Positions 39,008-49,098 of a stretch of 64,000 nucleotides of DNA are shown here, piece by piece. Numbering within the stretch: position 1 is the first letter of the stretch; each line of letters opens with the position of its first letter. The position numbers and the translations under genes were made by a program. Origin of the DNA: an uncultured Pirellulaceae bacterium (GTDB taxonomy: Bacteria > Planctomycetota > Planctomycetia > Pirellulales > Pirellulaceae). Below the pieces are notes generated by a model. It saw only the letters and a program-made list of their open reading frames with translations, had not been told where the DNA came from and searched no databases. The DNA lies in NCBI GenBank assembly GCA_938084685.1, contig CALKGE010000011.1:186001-250000 (forward strand), given 5' to 3'.

Positions 39008-40143
39008 AACGGCGACAGATAGTTTGAACCAATCGATTTTTTGGGCACATGTACCGGGCGGGGTTGAATGTCAAATTGAATCCCACCCAGGCTTCTAGGC
39101 CGCAAACCAAACTGGTTTGAATTCGGGATCTGCACCCGTTGGGCACCGTACGCCTTCATGACTGCGGCGACATTAGGATCGAGATTGATCTTTCCGTCAA
39201 TCTCACGCCTGCCTAACGAATTGAAACTCCCCACACAAACCACACTTTCATGACGGTCGTGATACTCGTACGCAGGGACGTTCTGCTTGCGCAGGGCCAC
39301 CACCAGCTTATGAGCATTTTCGGCTGCCTTCACCAGGCTATCTGAAACCGCGGCATTGGCATCGAATTCTTTTTCAAGATCGTAAACTACTTTGCCACGG
39401 AACGTTGCTACCTGTACCGAGAACTTTCCTGGGTTTTTCAACAGGCTATGTTCCACTCCACTATTGAGTCGTTCGACAAACGGATCGATGGAATTTTGAG
39501 TGAAATATTCTGCGGGCAATTTTGGGTTCCGAATAATAAACGCTCGTCCCATAGGCCCCTTTTGGGATGAACTTGGGTTGATCGAGCGTTGGATCGTGCG
39601 TTGCCAGGCTCGCAGACTTGCGAAAGCCTGACGATTTTCTGGATCATGACCATCACGAAACGTGCTCGGATGCATGGTTTTGATTTTGGCAAGCAGCTCC
39701 TGAGCGTCATCCGACTGCAGTGATTCAAAGTTTCCGACCAACACTGCAAATTCATCAAACTGCAGATTGCGGTTGTAGACCATCTGTTTCGGCTTGCCGT
39801 GCTTATCTATCCCGCGTCCCTCGACTTTTTTTGAAAAGTCGTAAGACTTGCGATGCATGTATGCCTCGAGCTTAAATTCTTTGCGCAATTCCAGAATCAG
39901 GTGATGAGCCTGTTGTTCGGCCCCTTCACCACGAAAAGAAGTCGCCATCACCATCCATGGCCCTTGTTGCGGTGTCACCAAATATCGCTTGGCAGGATCG
40001 GCTTCAATCTGTCGAAATGGAAAGAAAATAGAGTCAAACGGATTCTCAGCCTGCGCTGGGGACACCACAAGCATTGACAAGGTAGCCAGTGCCAAAGTGA
40101 AGCCTGATTTTCTGAAGCTTAACATCACCCCATACCCATACAT
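39004..40143 (-). CDS. Exported hypothetical protein with two SPOR-like segments
   Basis: Signal peptide; GPWMVMATSFRGEGAEQQAHHLILELRKEFKLEAYM...EFAVLVGNF and KFSVQVATFRGKV...AHKLVVALRKQNVPAYEYHDRHESVVCVGSF. Confidence 0.65.
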   Translation of the reverse strand: MYGYGVMLSFRKSGFTLALATLSMLVVSPAQAENPFDSIFFPFRQIEADPAKRYLVTPQQGPWMVMATSFRGEGAEQQAHHLILELRKEFKLEAYMHRKSYDFSKKVEGRGIDKHGKPKQMVYNRNLQFDEFAVLVGNFESLQSDDAQELLAKIKTMHPSTFRDGHDPENRQAFASLRAWQRTIQRSINPSSSQKGPMGRAFIIRNPKLPAEYFTQNSIDPFVERLNSGVEHSLLKNPGKFSVQVATFRGKVVYDLEKEFDANAAVSDSLVKAAENAHKLVVALRKQNVPAYEYHDRHESVVCVGSFNSLGRREIDGKINLDPNVAAVMKAYGAQRVQIPNSNQFGLRPRSLGGIQFDIQPRPVHVPKKSIGSNYLSPF

Positions 40144-40247
40144 ATGAATAGTCTTATTTGAGGGTGGAAGAATAGCAGATAAACAAGTTTGGCCGATAGG
40201 CCTATTCAGGCAGATATCGGTCCGGAACAGGTTATTCTCTGTAGCGG

Positions 40248-40865
40248 TTAAAGTTCGCCACTGGCGATTAAATCCCGTATTTCACCGGCTATCTTTCGTA
40301 TCGCCCGGCTACGATGACTCAAAACACGCTTGACACTGGGCCCCAGCTCACCAAACGTCTTGTGATACTCGGGAATTTCAAAAAGTGGGTCGTATCCAAA
40401 CCCATTTTCACCGGCTGGCTCAAACCGTATTCGACCATAGCAATAATCTTCTGCGGTTGCCCGGATTTCTCCTGCAGGGTCTGAAATAGCCATATGGCAC
40501 GTATAGAAAGCGGTGCGATTCTGGAGAGGCGTATCGCCCAGCGACGCCAGCAACTTTTCATTGTTGCGTTGATCTGTCGCGCCCGGGTCGCTGTACCGGG
40601 CAGAGTAGACGCCAGGTTCGTTGTTCAACGCAACCACAGAGATACCGCTGTCCTCGCCCATCACCCACATCCCCAGATGTCTGGCCTGCTCACTCGCTTT
40701 CAACGCCGCATTTTCGGCAAACGTCGTCCCCGTCTCTTCGACCTCCAGAGCATTTTCAAAATCGGACAAGGTGCTGAGTTGTAATCCTGGAAGAGACAGC
40801 AGTTGCTGCAGCTCAAGGCGTTTCTTTTGATTGTGCGTTCCGAGAACTAAAACGTGTTCAGACAT
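40248..40865 (-). CDS. rdgB: Non-canonical purine NTP pyrophosphatase (RdgB/HAM1)
   Basis: VLGTHNQKKRLELQQLL, GEDSGISVVALNNEPGVYSARYSD, GFGYDPLFEIPEYHKTFGEL. Confidence 0.96.
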   Translation of the reverse strand: MSEHVLVLGTHNQKKRLELQQLLSLPGLQLSTLSDFENALEVEETGTTFAENAALKASEQARHLGMWVMGEDSGISVVALNNEPGVYSARYSDPGATDQRNNEKLLASLGDTPLQNRTAFYTCHMAISDPAGEIRATAEDYCYGRIRFEPAGENGFGYDPLFEIPEYHKTFGELGPSVKRVLSHRSRAIRKIAGEIRDLIASGEL

Positions 40866-40910
40866 TCACTTGTTGCCTTGTGGAAAGGGTACCGTCATGA
40901 TGGAAAACCA

Positions 40911-40972
40911 CCGTCCGCCAGGACTAACCGTCCGCCAGGACTACTGGTCCTGTAGCTGGACTACTGGTCCTG
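40911..40972. repeat. Compound direct/inverted repeats: ccgtccgccaggacta x2 and ggactactggtcctg x2 (hairpin-forming)
   Basis: 40911-40926, 40928-40943; 40938-40952, 40958-40972. Confidence 0.9.
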
Positions 40973-41482
40973 CAGATAGTACTCGAAAGTTGCGTTAAGG
41001 TCGCCCTGCTGATTCGAGGGTACAGAAATCACGATCGATTTGCTCAGGCTGATCTGGTCGCTCCGGGATTGATAAATCACCTGCACTCCGCCACGATGTG
41101 GCTGTACCTGCCGAACATAGCCCCAACCGAGTTGCCGCTGTTGCCCTAACACAGACTGAATGATACCGGTCGGTCCGATATGAAATCGAATCGGAAGCCA
41201 AAGACGCCAGGAAACGGCCAACAGCGCTGCTAGTGAAGCAGCAGTCATTAGCCAGTCGCGACTGTACCAGTACACTCCAAAGAGCGCCAACACATAGAGC
41301 AGCAACACACCGATAAAAAGGAAGGGTTGTGTACGAGGCTGCCAACAGACTGTGACAAACTCAGGACGCTGTGACAGCGCCGAAGACGACCCCGCTGTGG
41401 ATCCCGTCGTTGCCCCGCTTCGGCCTGCGGCTTTACTCCCGGCACCCGATCGCGACTCTGGCTTAGCTCGTTTTACGGACAT
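40961..41482 (-). CDS. Hypothetical membrane protein
   Basis: Long ORF with two TM segments; in the opp-rdgB block. Confidence 0.65.
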   Translation of the reverse strand: MSVKRAKPESRSGAGSKAAGRSGATTGSTAGSSSALSQRPEFVTVCWQPRTQPFLFIGVLLLYVLALFGVYWYSRDWLMTAASLAALLAVSWRLWLPIRFHIGPTGIIQSVLGQQRQLGWGYVRQVQPHRGGVQVIYQSRSDQISLSKSIVISVPSNQQGDLNATFEYYLQDQ

Positions 41483-41912
41483 CCTCTAGCTCGCCTCTGG
41501 ATTGCTCTGCAGCCAATTCCTGTTCCAGAGAAATGGGCCCACTCGTCCCACTTCTCGATACCCCGTGAAACATATACATCACGACTGCAAAAATCAATGT
41601 CGAGAACAGGATCAGCCCGGTCAGACACATCCCATAGTACTGAGTCATCAAGGTGGTCATGTTGCTGACAGGTCTACGTCGAAGGTCAATTTCCTTCCGC
41701 TCCACGGGTCGCTGACCATCCTGATGCTGATTGGATTTTTCCACCCAATCCTCCCAGTCCTGCTGGTCTTTCTGTCGAGTTTGATCGGGGGCATACAGAA
41801 CACGGTTACGAGCATGATTCATGTTGACCACGATCGCTGTGATTATGCCCACGTAGGCTGCAGCCCACAATAATTTAACCTGGATACTCCATGAATTCCC
41901 CTGCCTCTCCAT
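41463..41912 (-). CDS. Hypothetical membrane protein
   Basis: Two TM segments; overlaps the next gene start; downstream of oppF-like gene. Confidence 0.6.
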   Translation of the reverse strand: MERQGNSWSIQVKLLWAAAYVGIITAIVVNMNHARNRVLYAPDQTRQKDQQDWEDWVEKSNQHQDGQRPVERKEIDLRRRPVSNMTTLMTQYYGMCLTGLILFSTLIFAVVMYMFHGVSRSGTSGPISLEQELAAEQSRGELEDVRKTS

Positions 41913-41916
41913 CCCA

Positions 41917-42900
41917 CTAGGGCTCCTCATACAACAGACATGCCACGCGATGTTCTTCCTCGGAAAGCTGCGGAGGCGTCGTGCGACAATGAGACAATAC
42001 ATCCGGACAGCGTTCAGCAAATGGACATCCAGCATATTCAATGTCAGGCGAAGGAACTTCTCCCTCCAGCTTGACCCGGTTTTGACTCACATTCTGATCC
42101 GGATCAGGAACCGGAGCTGCCGACAACAACGCTCGGGTGTAGGGGTGCCGAGGAGATTTATAAAGTTCATTTGAGTCAGCAAGTTCGACAATTCGTCCCA
42201 GATACATCACGCCAACACGATGCGCAATATGACGCACAACAGCCAGGTCGTGAGAAATAAATACATAAGCGACTCCCAATTTCTGTTGCAGATCCATCAA
42301 CAGATTGATCACCTGGGCCTGGATCGATACATCGAGAGCGCTGACGGCTTCATCGCAAACGATCAGCTTCGGGTTCACCGCCAAAGCCCTGGCGATTCCG
42401 ATTCGTTGCCGTTGTCCACCAGAAAATTCGTGCGGATAGCGATTTATGTATCGTGGATTAATCCCCACCAATTCCATCAGCCGGATTACTTCCAGTCGCT
42501 GGTCCTCTGACGAACCATGCACACTGAAGTTTCGCATCGGTTCCCGAATGATCTTGCCCACCGTCATGCGAGGATTAAGTGAGGCAAAAGGATCCTGAAA
42601 GACCATTTGGACTTTTGCCCGGTGCTTCCACATGGCTGCCTCGCCCAGTTCATCAATCCGCTCGCCATCGAGATAAACTTCTCCTTCGCGGTAAGCTGCT
42701 CCTGTCAGATTGAGAATCGCTCGGGCCGTGGTTGACTTCCCGCATCCTGATTCGCCCACAAGCCCCAGAGTCTGCCCCGGTTCTACGTCAAAGCTGACAC
42801 CATCTACTGCTCGGATCGCCGGAGCAGGCCTGCCAAATCCACGTCGAGGTGGCCTGAAGTGCACCTTAAGATCTCGCACCTGTAGTAATGCAGTGGTCAT
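41917..42900 (-). CDS. Oligopeptide/dipeptide ABC transporter ATP-binding protein (OppF/DppF type)
   Basis: GLVGESGCGKSTTARAIL Walker A, FSGGQRQRIGIARALAVNPKLIVCDEAVSALD. Confidence 0.96.
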   Translation of the reverse strand: MTTALLQVRDLKVHFRPPRRGFGRPAPAIRAVDGVSFDVEPGQTLGLVGESGCGKSTTARAILNLTGAAYREGEVYLDGERIDELGEAAMWKHRAKVQMVFQDPFASLNPRMTVGKIIREPMRNFSVHGSSEDQRLEVIRLMELVGINPRYINRYPHEFSGGQRQRIGIARALAVNPKLIVCDEAVSALDVSIQAQVINLLMDLQQKLGVAYVFISHDLAVVRHIAHRVGVMYLGRIVELADSNELYKSPRHPYTRALLSAAPVPDPDQNVSQNRVKLEGEVPSPDIEYAGCPFAERCPDVLSHCRTTPPQLSEEEHRVACLLYEEP

Positions 42901-43907
42901 CCTGGCTCCCCTCCTTTGCATGTGCTGAGATCCCGCAGGCAAGCGTGTTGCCGCGGAGGGTCACCGTTAAGGGTAACCAACGGTGGGATTTCCTGCAGGC
43001 ACTCGTCCTGTACGAACTGGCAGCGAGGATGGAACGAACAACCTGCAGGAAGGTTGAGTAAATCGGGTGGTTGCCCATCAATCGCCTGCAACTGCTCATC
43101 GCTCTGATCCCAGCGTGGAGCAGAGTTCAACAGTCCGATGGTGTAGGGGTGGCGAGGTTGATTGAAGAGTTCCCGCGTAGTAGCCTGTTCAACTTTTTGA
43201 CCGGCGTACATCACCATGACGCGGTCACATGTACTGGCAACAACCCCCAGGTCATGCGTGATGAAGATGATGGCTGTACCAAACTCTTCCTGCATGCTTT
43301 TCATCAGTTCCAGAATCTGAGCCTGAATGGTAACGTCCAGGGCTGTGGTCGGTTCATCAGCAATCAGAATATCCGGCTGACAGGAAATCGCCATGGCGAT
43401 CATGACTCGCTGTCGCATCCCTCCGCTGAACTGATGAGGATAATCACGAATACGTTTTTCCGCTGCGGGAATACCAACTTTCTGAAGCAGTTGTACAGCA
43501 TGCTGAGAGGCCTCGGTGCGACCCAGTCCGAGGTGCAGCATCGTAACTTCAATCAGTTGTTCTTCCACCGTCAGGAAAGGATTCAGCGCAGTCATCGGAT
43601 CCTGAAAAATCATGGCGATTTTCTTGCCTCGAATCTGCTGCCACTGACGTTGGTCAAGCTCCAGCAATTCCTGCCCGTCATACTGGACACTGCCTCCAGC
43701 AATCTTACCGGGTGGCTGAGCGATAAGTCCCAACACAGCCAGATTGGTGACGGACTTACCTGAGCCAGATTCACCAACAATACCCAGAGTTTCACCAGGA
43801 GACAGGTCGAAACTCACTCGATTCACAGCTCGTACCACACCACTGTCAGTGTGGAACTCCACCTGTAAATCCTGTACCTGAAGTATTGGTTTATCTGAGT
43901 TTGACAT
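42897..43907 (-). CDS. Oligopeptide/dipeptide ABC transporter ATP-binding protein (OppD/DppD type)
   Basis: GIVGESGSGKSVTNLAVLGL, FSGGMRQRVMIAMAISCQPDILIADEPTTALD. Confidence 0.96.
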   Translation of the reverse strand: MSNSDKPILQVQDLQVEFHTDSGVVRAVNRVSFDLSPGETLGIVGESGSGKSVTNLAVLGLIAQPPGKIAGGSVQYDGQELLELDQRQWQQIRGKKIAMIFQDPMTALNPFLTVEEQLIEVTMLHLGLGRTEASQHAVQLLQKVGIPAAEKRIRDYPHQFSGGMRQRVMIAMAISCQPDILIADEPTTALDVTIQAQILELMKSMQEEFGTAIIFITHDLGVVASTCDRVMVMYAGQKVEQATTRELFNQPRHPYTIGLLNSAPRWDQSDEQLQAIDGQPPDLLNLPAGCSFHPRCQFVQDECLQEIPPLVTLNGDPPRQHACLRDLSTCKGGEPG

Positions 43908-43962
43908 AAGTTGATTTACGAAGTTCAAATTTCTGAAATGTGTTCCGTGGCAAGCAACGTGA

Positions 43963-45156
43963 CTATTTATTCTTAAGTTTTGGGTCGAGGGCATCACGAA
44001 CGCCATCGCCGAGAAAATTGAGTGCAAACAGGGTCAGGGCCAACGCCATGCCAGAAAAAGCGATCATCCACCAGTACGTTTTGAGAATGGTAATCACCTG
44101 AACACCTTCGTTCACCAGCAATCCCCAGGAAATATCTGGAGCATTGACTCCCATTCCCAGAAAGGAGAGGAACGCCTCGAAACGAATGACAGCTGGAATG
44201 GTCAGTGTTAAATAGACAATCACAATTCCCATGACATTGGGAACAAGATGGCGGAACACAATTTGCATGCGAGTGGCACCGATCGTTTTGGCTGCTTCGA
44301 TAAACTGTTCGTTCTTCAATGAAATCACCTGCCCGCGGACTACACGTGCCATGGTCAGCCAGTAGATTGCTCCAATCAACAGGAAGAACACATGAATCTG
44401 GTCGATGTTGTATTCCTGCAAGGTTAGTCGTATATCCGGACTCGACAAAAACGACATGATAAAGATCACGATAAAGATGAACGGAATCGAATAGAAAACA
44501 TCGACAAGCCGCATCATGATATTGTCAACCATGCCTCCCAGATATCCGGAAATCGCTCCGTAACTAACTCCGATAATCAGCGAGACCAGTGTGGCAATAA
44601 AGCCGCAGGCGAGTGAAACTCGCGAGCCCCAAAAGACGCGGGAGAGCACATCCCGGCCCAGTTTGTCTGTCCCGAAAATTGATGGGATACAATAATCACC
44701 GAAAACGGCCAGGCGAAGCTTGATGAGTCCTCGTGTAATAAAACCGGGGTTATTCCAGTAAAGGTCGATGGGATGAGTCTGCTGACGTGCCGCAATCGCC
44801 TCCTGGATTTCAACGTACTCGGCACTTCCCACCTCCAATTTTCTGGCCTCAGCTCGAAGTCTGTCCGTTTCCAGATCGTACTCTCCAATACCAAGCGAAT
44901 AGGAATCCAGAGCTGGCGGTAATAGCTCCCGATTTTTGACATCCTGGAAGATCGGAGATTGCAGAGGCAAAGCCGGAGTGAGTATGGCCAGCAGCACGAT
45001 GACGCATAGAGTCCACAGCGACAACATGGCAGCCTTGTTGCGTTTAAGGCGTTTCCAGGCATCCGCCCACAAGGAAACTCCTTGCACTTCGTGTGCTTCC
45101 CGGAGGATTGCAGTGAGCCGTTCAAGCTCGGATTTTTGGGGATCGGAAATTGACAT
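43963..45156 (-). CDS. Oligopeptide ABC transporter permease (OppC/DppC type)
   Basis: FGTDKLGRDVLSRVFWGSRVSLACG and EQFIEAAKTIGATRMQIVFRHLVPNVMG. Confidence 0.95.
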   Translation of the reverse strand: MSISDPQKSELERLTAILREAHEVQGVSLWADAWKRLKRNKAAMLSLWTLCVIVLLAILTPALPLQSPIFQDVKNRELLPPALDSYSLGIGEYDLETDRLRAEARKLEVGSAEYVEIQEAIAARQQTHPIDLYWNNPGFITRGLIKLRLAVFGDYCIPSIFGTDKLGRDVLSRVFWGSRVSLACGFIATLVSLIIGVSYGAISGYLGGMVDNIMMRLVDVFYSIPFIFIVIFIMSFLSSPDIRLTLQEYNIDQIHVFFLLIGAIYWLTMARVVRGQVISLKNEQFIEAAKTIGATRMQIVFRHLVPNVMGIVIVYLTLTIPAVIRFEAFLSFLGMGVNAPDISWGLLVNEGVQVITILKTYWWMIAFSGMALALTLFALNFLGDGVRDALDPKLKNK

Positions 45157-45227
45157 GCCAGGATGAAGGGAAAAATGAAGCGGAGAATGGCGAAGGAACC
45201 AGTTCAGCCAACAGAAACGATTGCGGA

Positions 45228-46151
45228 CTATTCAAGTTTCACTCGAGGATCAATGATCGAATATGCCAGGTCCACCATGGTGTTCATAACAAACAGTAAA
45301 ACGGTGTAGGTAAGTAGAGCGCCCATCGCAAGGGTATAGTCGCGCTGAATCGCTGCTTCGATAAAGTGACTACCCATTCCGGGAATCACAAAGATACGTT
45401 CCAGTACGAGCGAGCCTGTAAGGATACCGGCAATCGCCGGCCCCAGATAGGAAACCACAGGCAAGAGTGCTCCTCGCAGACCATGCTTCAAAACAACGGT
45501 CCGCGGGCTGAGACCCTTTGCATAGGCGGTACGAATGTAATCATTTCCCAGAACTTCCAACATGCCGGTGCGAGTCAACCGAGCGATGTAGCCAGCAAAC
45601 GGGGCTCCCAGACAGAAGGCCGGAAGGATAATCTGGTTCAGATCTCCCCAACCAGCTGCCGGAAACATCTGCAGATTAAAGACAAAAATAACAATCAGCA
45701 TCGCCGCCAGAACAAAGTTGGGAATTGCGATTCCCAATGTGGCGAGCAGCATGAAGGAATAGTCGTAGACGCTATTTCGGCGAACAGCGGAGATCACTCC
45801 GGATGTCATACCGATGGAGATGGCAAAAACCATTCCCAGGATTCCCAGAGCGGCTGAAACAGGCAACCCCTGCGCCAATACTTCGTTGACGGTGTAATCC
45901 TGCAATTTGAAGCTCGGTCCAAAGTCCAGCCGCATCGTATTCCAGAGATGGGTAAAGTACTGTTCAGAAAGTGGTGCATCGAGGTTATAGCGGGCCTCAA
46001 GTCTGGCGCGAACCGCTTCGGAAAGGACTCGTTCACCATTGAGCGGGCCTCCAGGAATGTGACGCATCAGGAAAAACGAGATCGTAAAGACGATCCAGAC
46101 AGTCACAATCATCCAACCAAAGCGTTTAAGCAGAAACATCAAAACCTGCAT
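45228..46151 (-). CDS. Oligopeptide ABC transporter permease (OppB/DppB type)
   Basis: MRHIPGGP, DYIRTAYAKGLSPRTVVLKHGLRGALLPVVS, FVIPGMGSHFIEAA. Confidence 0.96.
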   Translation of the reverse strand: MQVLMFLLKRFGWMIVTVWIVFTISFFLMRHIPGGPLNGERVLSEAVRARLEARYNLDAPLSEQYFTHLWNTMRLDFGPSFKLQDYTVNEVLAQGLPVSAALGILGMVFAISIGMTSGVISAVRRNSVYDYSFMLLATLGIAIPNFVLAAMLIVIFVFNLQMFPAAGWGDLNQIILPAFCLGAPFAGYIARLTRTGMLEVLGNDYIRTAYAKGLSPRTVVLKHGLRGALLPVVSYLGPAIAGILTGSLVLERIFVIPGMGSHFIEAAIQRDYTLAMGALLTYTVLLFVMNTMVDLAYSIIDPRVKLE

Positions 46152-48112
46152 TAGTCCTCTGCTCCTCGCGAATCGATGGAAAGCAAATGCAGAGGGTGTA
46201 CGTCCTGCAGATTGGCGCTGAAACCTTTCACGCGGGTATTCACCATGTTCAGAGAAACATAGAAGTAGATCGGGATGATCGGTTGCTCATCCATTAGTCT
46301 CTGTTCAGCTTCTTTGAAAATAGCCATCCGCTTCGCCGGATCTGATTCGTACTTGGCTCTTTCAATATCATTGTCATAGGCTCTACTGGACCACTTTGTT
46401 TGATTGTTGGGTCCATCGGTGACAAACATATCCAGAAAAGTGTTGGGGTCAGCATAATCACCGATCCATCCGGAACGTGACACCATGTAGTCGCCAACCC
46501 GCAGCGTATCGAGAAAAGTGCCCCATTCCAGGTTACGCAATGAAACATCAACTCCCAGATTCTTTTTCCAATCCTGCTGAATCACTTCCGCAATATCACG
46601 ATGACTGTCGGCGGTGTTATAGAGAATCTCAATCGTGGGCAGCCCCTGCCCATTGGGGTAGCCAGCCTCCGCAAGTAATCGCTTTGCCTCCTGAACGTTG
46701 TATTCACCGCAATAGGCGCTTTCGTACCCGTTCATCCCTGGTGGCACAAAACTCCGAGCTGGTATCTGGCCACCTTTGACGATGTTGTCCACGATCGACT
46801 GCTTGTCGATGGCCATGTTCAGCGCTTTACGAACCAGCGGGTTATCGAGTGGTGGCTTGGAGGTATTCACCCGGTAGAAGTAGCATGCCAAAAATGGTGT
46901 CGAAACAAAATCTTCCCGCTGCTTCAGCAAAGGGATTAACGTATTGGGTGGTTTGGTATCCCAGTCCAACTGACCGTTAAGGTACATGTTCAAACTGGTC
47001 GTCTCGGATTGAATTGCCAGTACATCCACGGATTCAAGATGTACGTTTTCTGCATTCCAGTACTGGTCATTCTTCACCAGTCTCAAGCGATCTCTGATTC
47101 GCCGTTCCTTGAGCAGAAAGGGACCATTCCCAACAAGGTTGCCCGGCTTTGTGAATTCCCGGTCACCATACTTCTCCAAACTCGGCCGATGAACCGGATG
47201 TAACGGATAGAAGGCGACGAGTTCCGGGAAGTAAGGAGTGGGGCTGTTCAACGTGACTTCAAATTCATTGCGCGAAATCGCCTTGATACCAACATGCTCG
47301 AAATCGAATAAAACATGTTCGACAGATGTCAGTTCTGACAGATCATATTCGCCTTGGTAGGCGTTCACCAGCGCCTGGATTTCTTCCGACTCAACAGCCT
47401 GTGTCGTATAGGCCGCGGTGGTTACTGTACCATCCTGCTGGAATTCCACCACGAAAATGGCAGCCCCGGAAATCCCTCCTCCTCCGTGCCCATGACCGTC
47501 ATCTGCAGCAGATTGATGATCGTCGTGTGGTTGAAGCAGTGAAACAAGCCTGCCATGTCGGACAGTTCCTCGAGGAAACATCTGTCCCGGAACAGGCCGG
47601 TCCTTCATTTCCACTTCGACCGGATCACCTTCCTGAAGATCGACAAACGCAAACTTGGAAGCATTAACAGCGTAGAACAGTTGGTAGTTATATTCGGATG
47701 CGGTTTCCGGATGCAAAAACCGCATCCACGACCAGGCGAAATCAACCGCAGTAACAGGATCACCATTACTCCATTTTGCATTGTCCCTGATATGAAATGT
47801 GTAAACCGTGCCGTCATTACTCACACGGTAGTCATCAGCCATGGCGACCGCCTTGGGCTTGGTGGGCGTACGGCCCAATTCGTCCGGGTCACCATCCGGA
47901 ACGCTTCGTAGCAAACCTTCATACAACGCGTTGATCACGCGGCCTTCCGGCACTCCGGTCGCTTTGGCCGGATCAATGGTCTTCACTTCCGTCCCATTGT
48001 TGAAGACAAATTCAGCTGGGGGCAGAGTTCCCAGGTTGACCGCCCAGATGACAGAAACACCAGCCAGCAGAAGCAGGCAGATCGGAAAATACTTTCGTAA
48101 AAATCGAACCAA
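46151..48112 (-). CDS. Oligopeptide ABC transporter substrate-binding protein (OppA type) with His/Gly-rich insertion
   Basis: FNNGTEVKTIDPAKATGVPEGRVINALYEGLL, YTFHIRDNAKWSNGDPVTAVDFAWSWMR. Confidence 0.94.
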   Translation of the reverse strand: MVRFLRKYFPICLLLLAGVSVIWAVNLGTLPPAEFVFNNGTEVKTIDPAKATGVPEGRVINALYEGLLRSVPDGDPDELGRTPTKPKAVAMADDYRVSNDGTVYTFHIRDNAKWSNGDPVTAVDFAWSWMRFLHPETASEYNYQLFYAVNASKFAFVDLQEGDPVEVEMKDRPVPGQMFPRGTVRHGRLVSLLQPHDDHQSAADDGHGHGGGGISGAAIFVVEFQQDGTVTTAAYTTQAVESEEIQALVNAYQGEYDLSELTSVEHVLFDFEHVGIKAISRNEFEVTLNSPTPYFPELVAFYPLHPVHRPSLEKYGDREFTKPGNLVGNGPFLLKERRIRDRLRLVKNDQYWNAENVHLESVDVLAIQSETTSLNMYLNGQLDWDTKPPNTLIPLLKQREDFVSTPFLACYFYRVNTSKPPLDNPLVRKALNMAIDKQSIVDNIVKGGQIPARSFVPPGMNGYESAYCGEYNVQEAKRLLAEAGYPNGQGLPTIEILYNTADSHRDIAEVIQQDWKKNLGVDVSLRNLEWGTFLDTLRVGDYMVSRSGWIGDYADPNTFLDMFVTDGPNNQTKWSSRAYDNDIERAKYESDPAKRMAIFKEAEQRLMDEQPIIPIYFYVSLNMVNTRVKGFSANLQDVHPLHLLSIDSRGAED

Positions 48113-48338
48113 AAATCGCTCCTGAAGGCTTGAGCAACTTGCAACACGGCAACACCATGACCGGGGTACGCCTCAGACATCCATTGTGGTCAAACTACGC
48201 TTTGATAAACAACAGTGAAACGAAGAAGTTCGTAGAAGATAACCAAGAGAAGTCTAAAAAAACCGAATTCCGTCTGATACTGGTCTAATCCAGCCGACGA
48301 CCTCCATGGCAAACCGGGCCGAATTCACACCTGCCGCT

Positions 48339-48860
48339 TCAACCGTCTGGAAACTGCCTGCAATATTCATAGAGGGCCATACAGGTGGCCGTCGCAGCGT
48401 TGTAGGAAAAGGGCATGCCCCATACCGGGATTTCGACCGTTATGTCAAGCAGGTCCAGTACCTCTTCCGTAATCCCGTGACGTTCGTGCCCAATCACCAG
48501 GACACAGCGACGCGGAAATGTGTACTCGTGGATATTCTCGGAATTGGAAGTCTGTTCGAGCCCAATCAGCGGATATCCATCTGCTTTCAGTTTTTTAAGA
48601 ACGGGCAACAGCGAACGTCGAATCTGCAAATCAAGATGCTGTTCACCTTCACGTGAAATCCTGGGATCAATTTTCACGTTGCCACAGACAATCATGGTGC
48701 CAACTCCGCAGCAGGCGGCTGCCCGGATGATCCTGGCAACATTGACATTACTGCGCATCTCGGGGCAAGCCAGAATCAGTTCACGAGGTTGCTGGAGTTC
48801 TGAAGGTGGCTTGTGTCGCTGGTGTACGAATTCGCTCATCGCAACAGGTAACTCTCGCAA
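48339..48860 (-). CDS. TrmH/SpoU-family RNA 2'-O-methyltransferase
   Basis: NVNVARIIRAAACCGVGTMIVCG, LVIGHERHGITEEVLDLLDITVEIPVWG, NAATATCMALYEY. Confidence 0.9.
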   Translation of the reverse strand: MRELPVAMSEFVHQRHKPPSELQQPRELILACPEMRSNVNVARIIRAAACCGVGTMIVCGNVKIDPRISREGEQHLDLQIRRSLLPVLKKLKADGYPLIGLEQTSNSENIHEYTFPRRCVLVIGHERHGITEEVLDLLDITVEIPVWGMPFSYNAATATCMALYEYCRQFPDG

Positions 48861-48920
48861 ACAAACAGACTGTCAATAAAAAAAGCCGACGAAACAATTT
48901 GAATTGCATCGACGGCCATG

Positions 48921-48991
48921 CTACCCCACTAGGATTTGAACCTAGACTAAGTGGACCAAAACCACTTGTGCTACCATTACACTATGGGGTA
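48921..48991 (-). tRNA. tRNA-Gln (TTG)
   Basis: TACCCCATAGTGTAATGGTAGCACAAGTGGTTTTGGTCCACTTAGTCTAGGTTCAAATCCTAGTGGGGTAG cloverleaf; anticodon TTG. Confidence 0.94.
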
Positions 48992-49098
48992 AATCCTTCA
49001 ACTGCGAGCAGTTGATTGAGAATATATATACCGAATAATCGGTTGCAGGAAAAGCTGACACATGTCTGCATTTCACAATTCAATTCAGTTTTTTTGTT

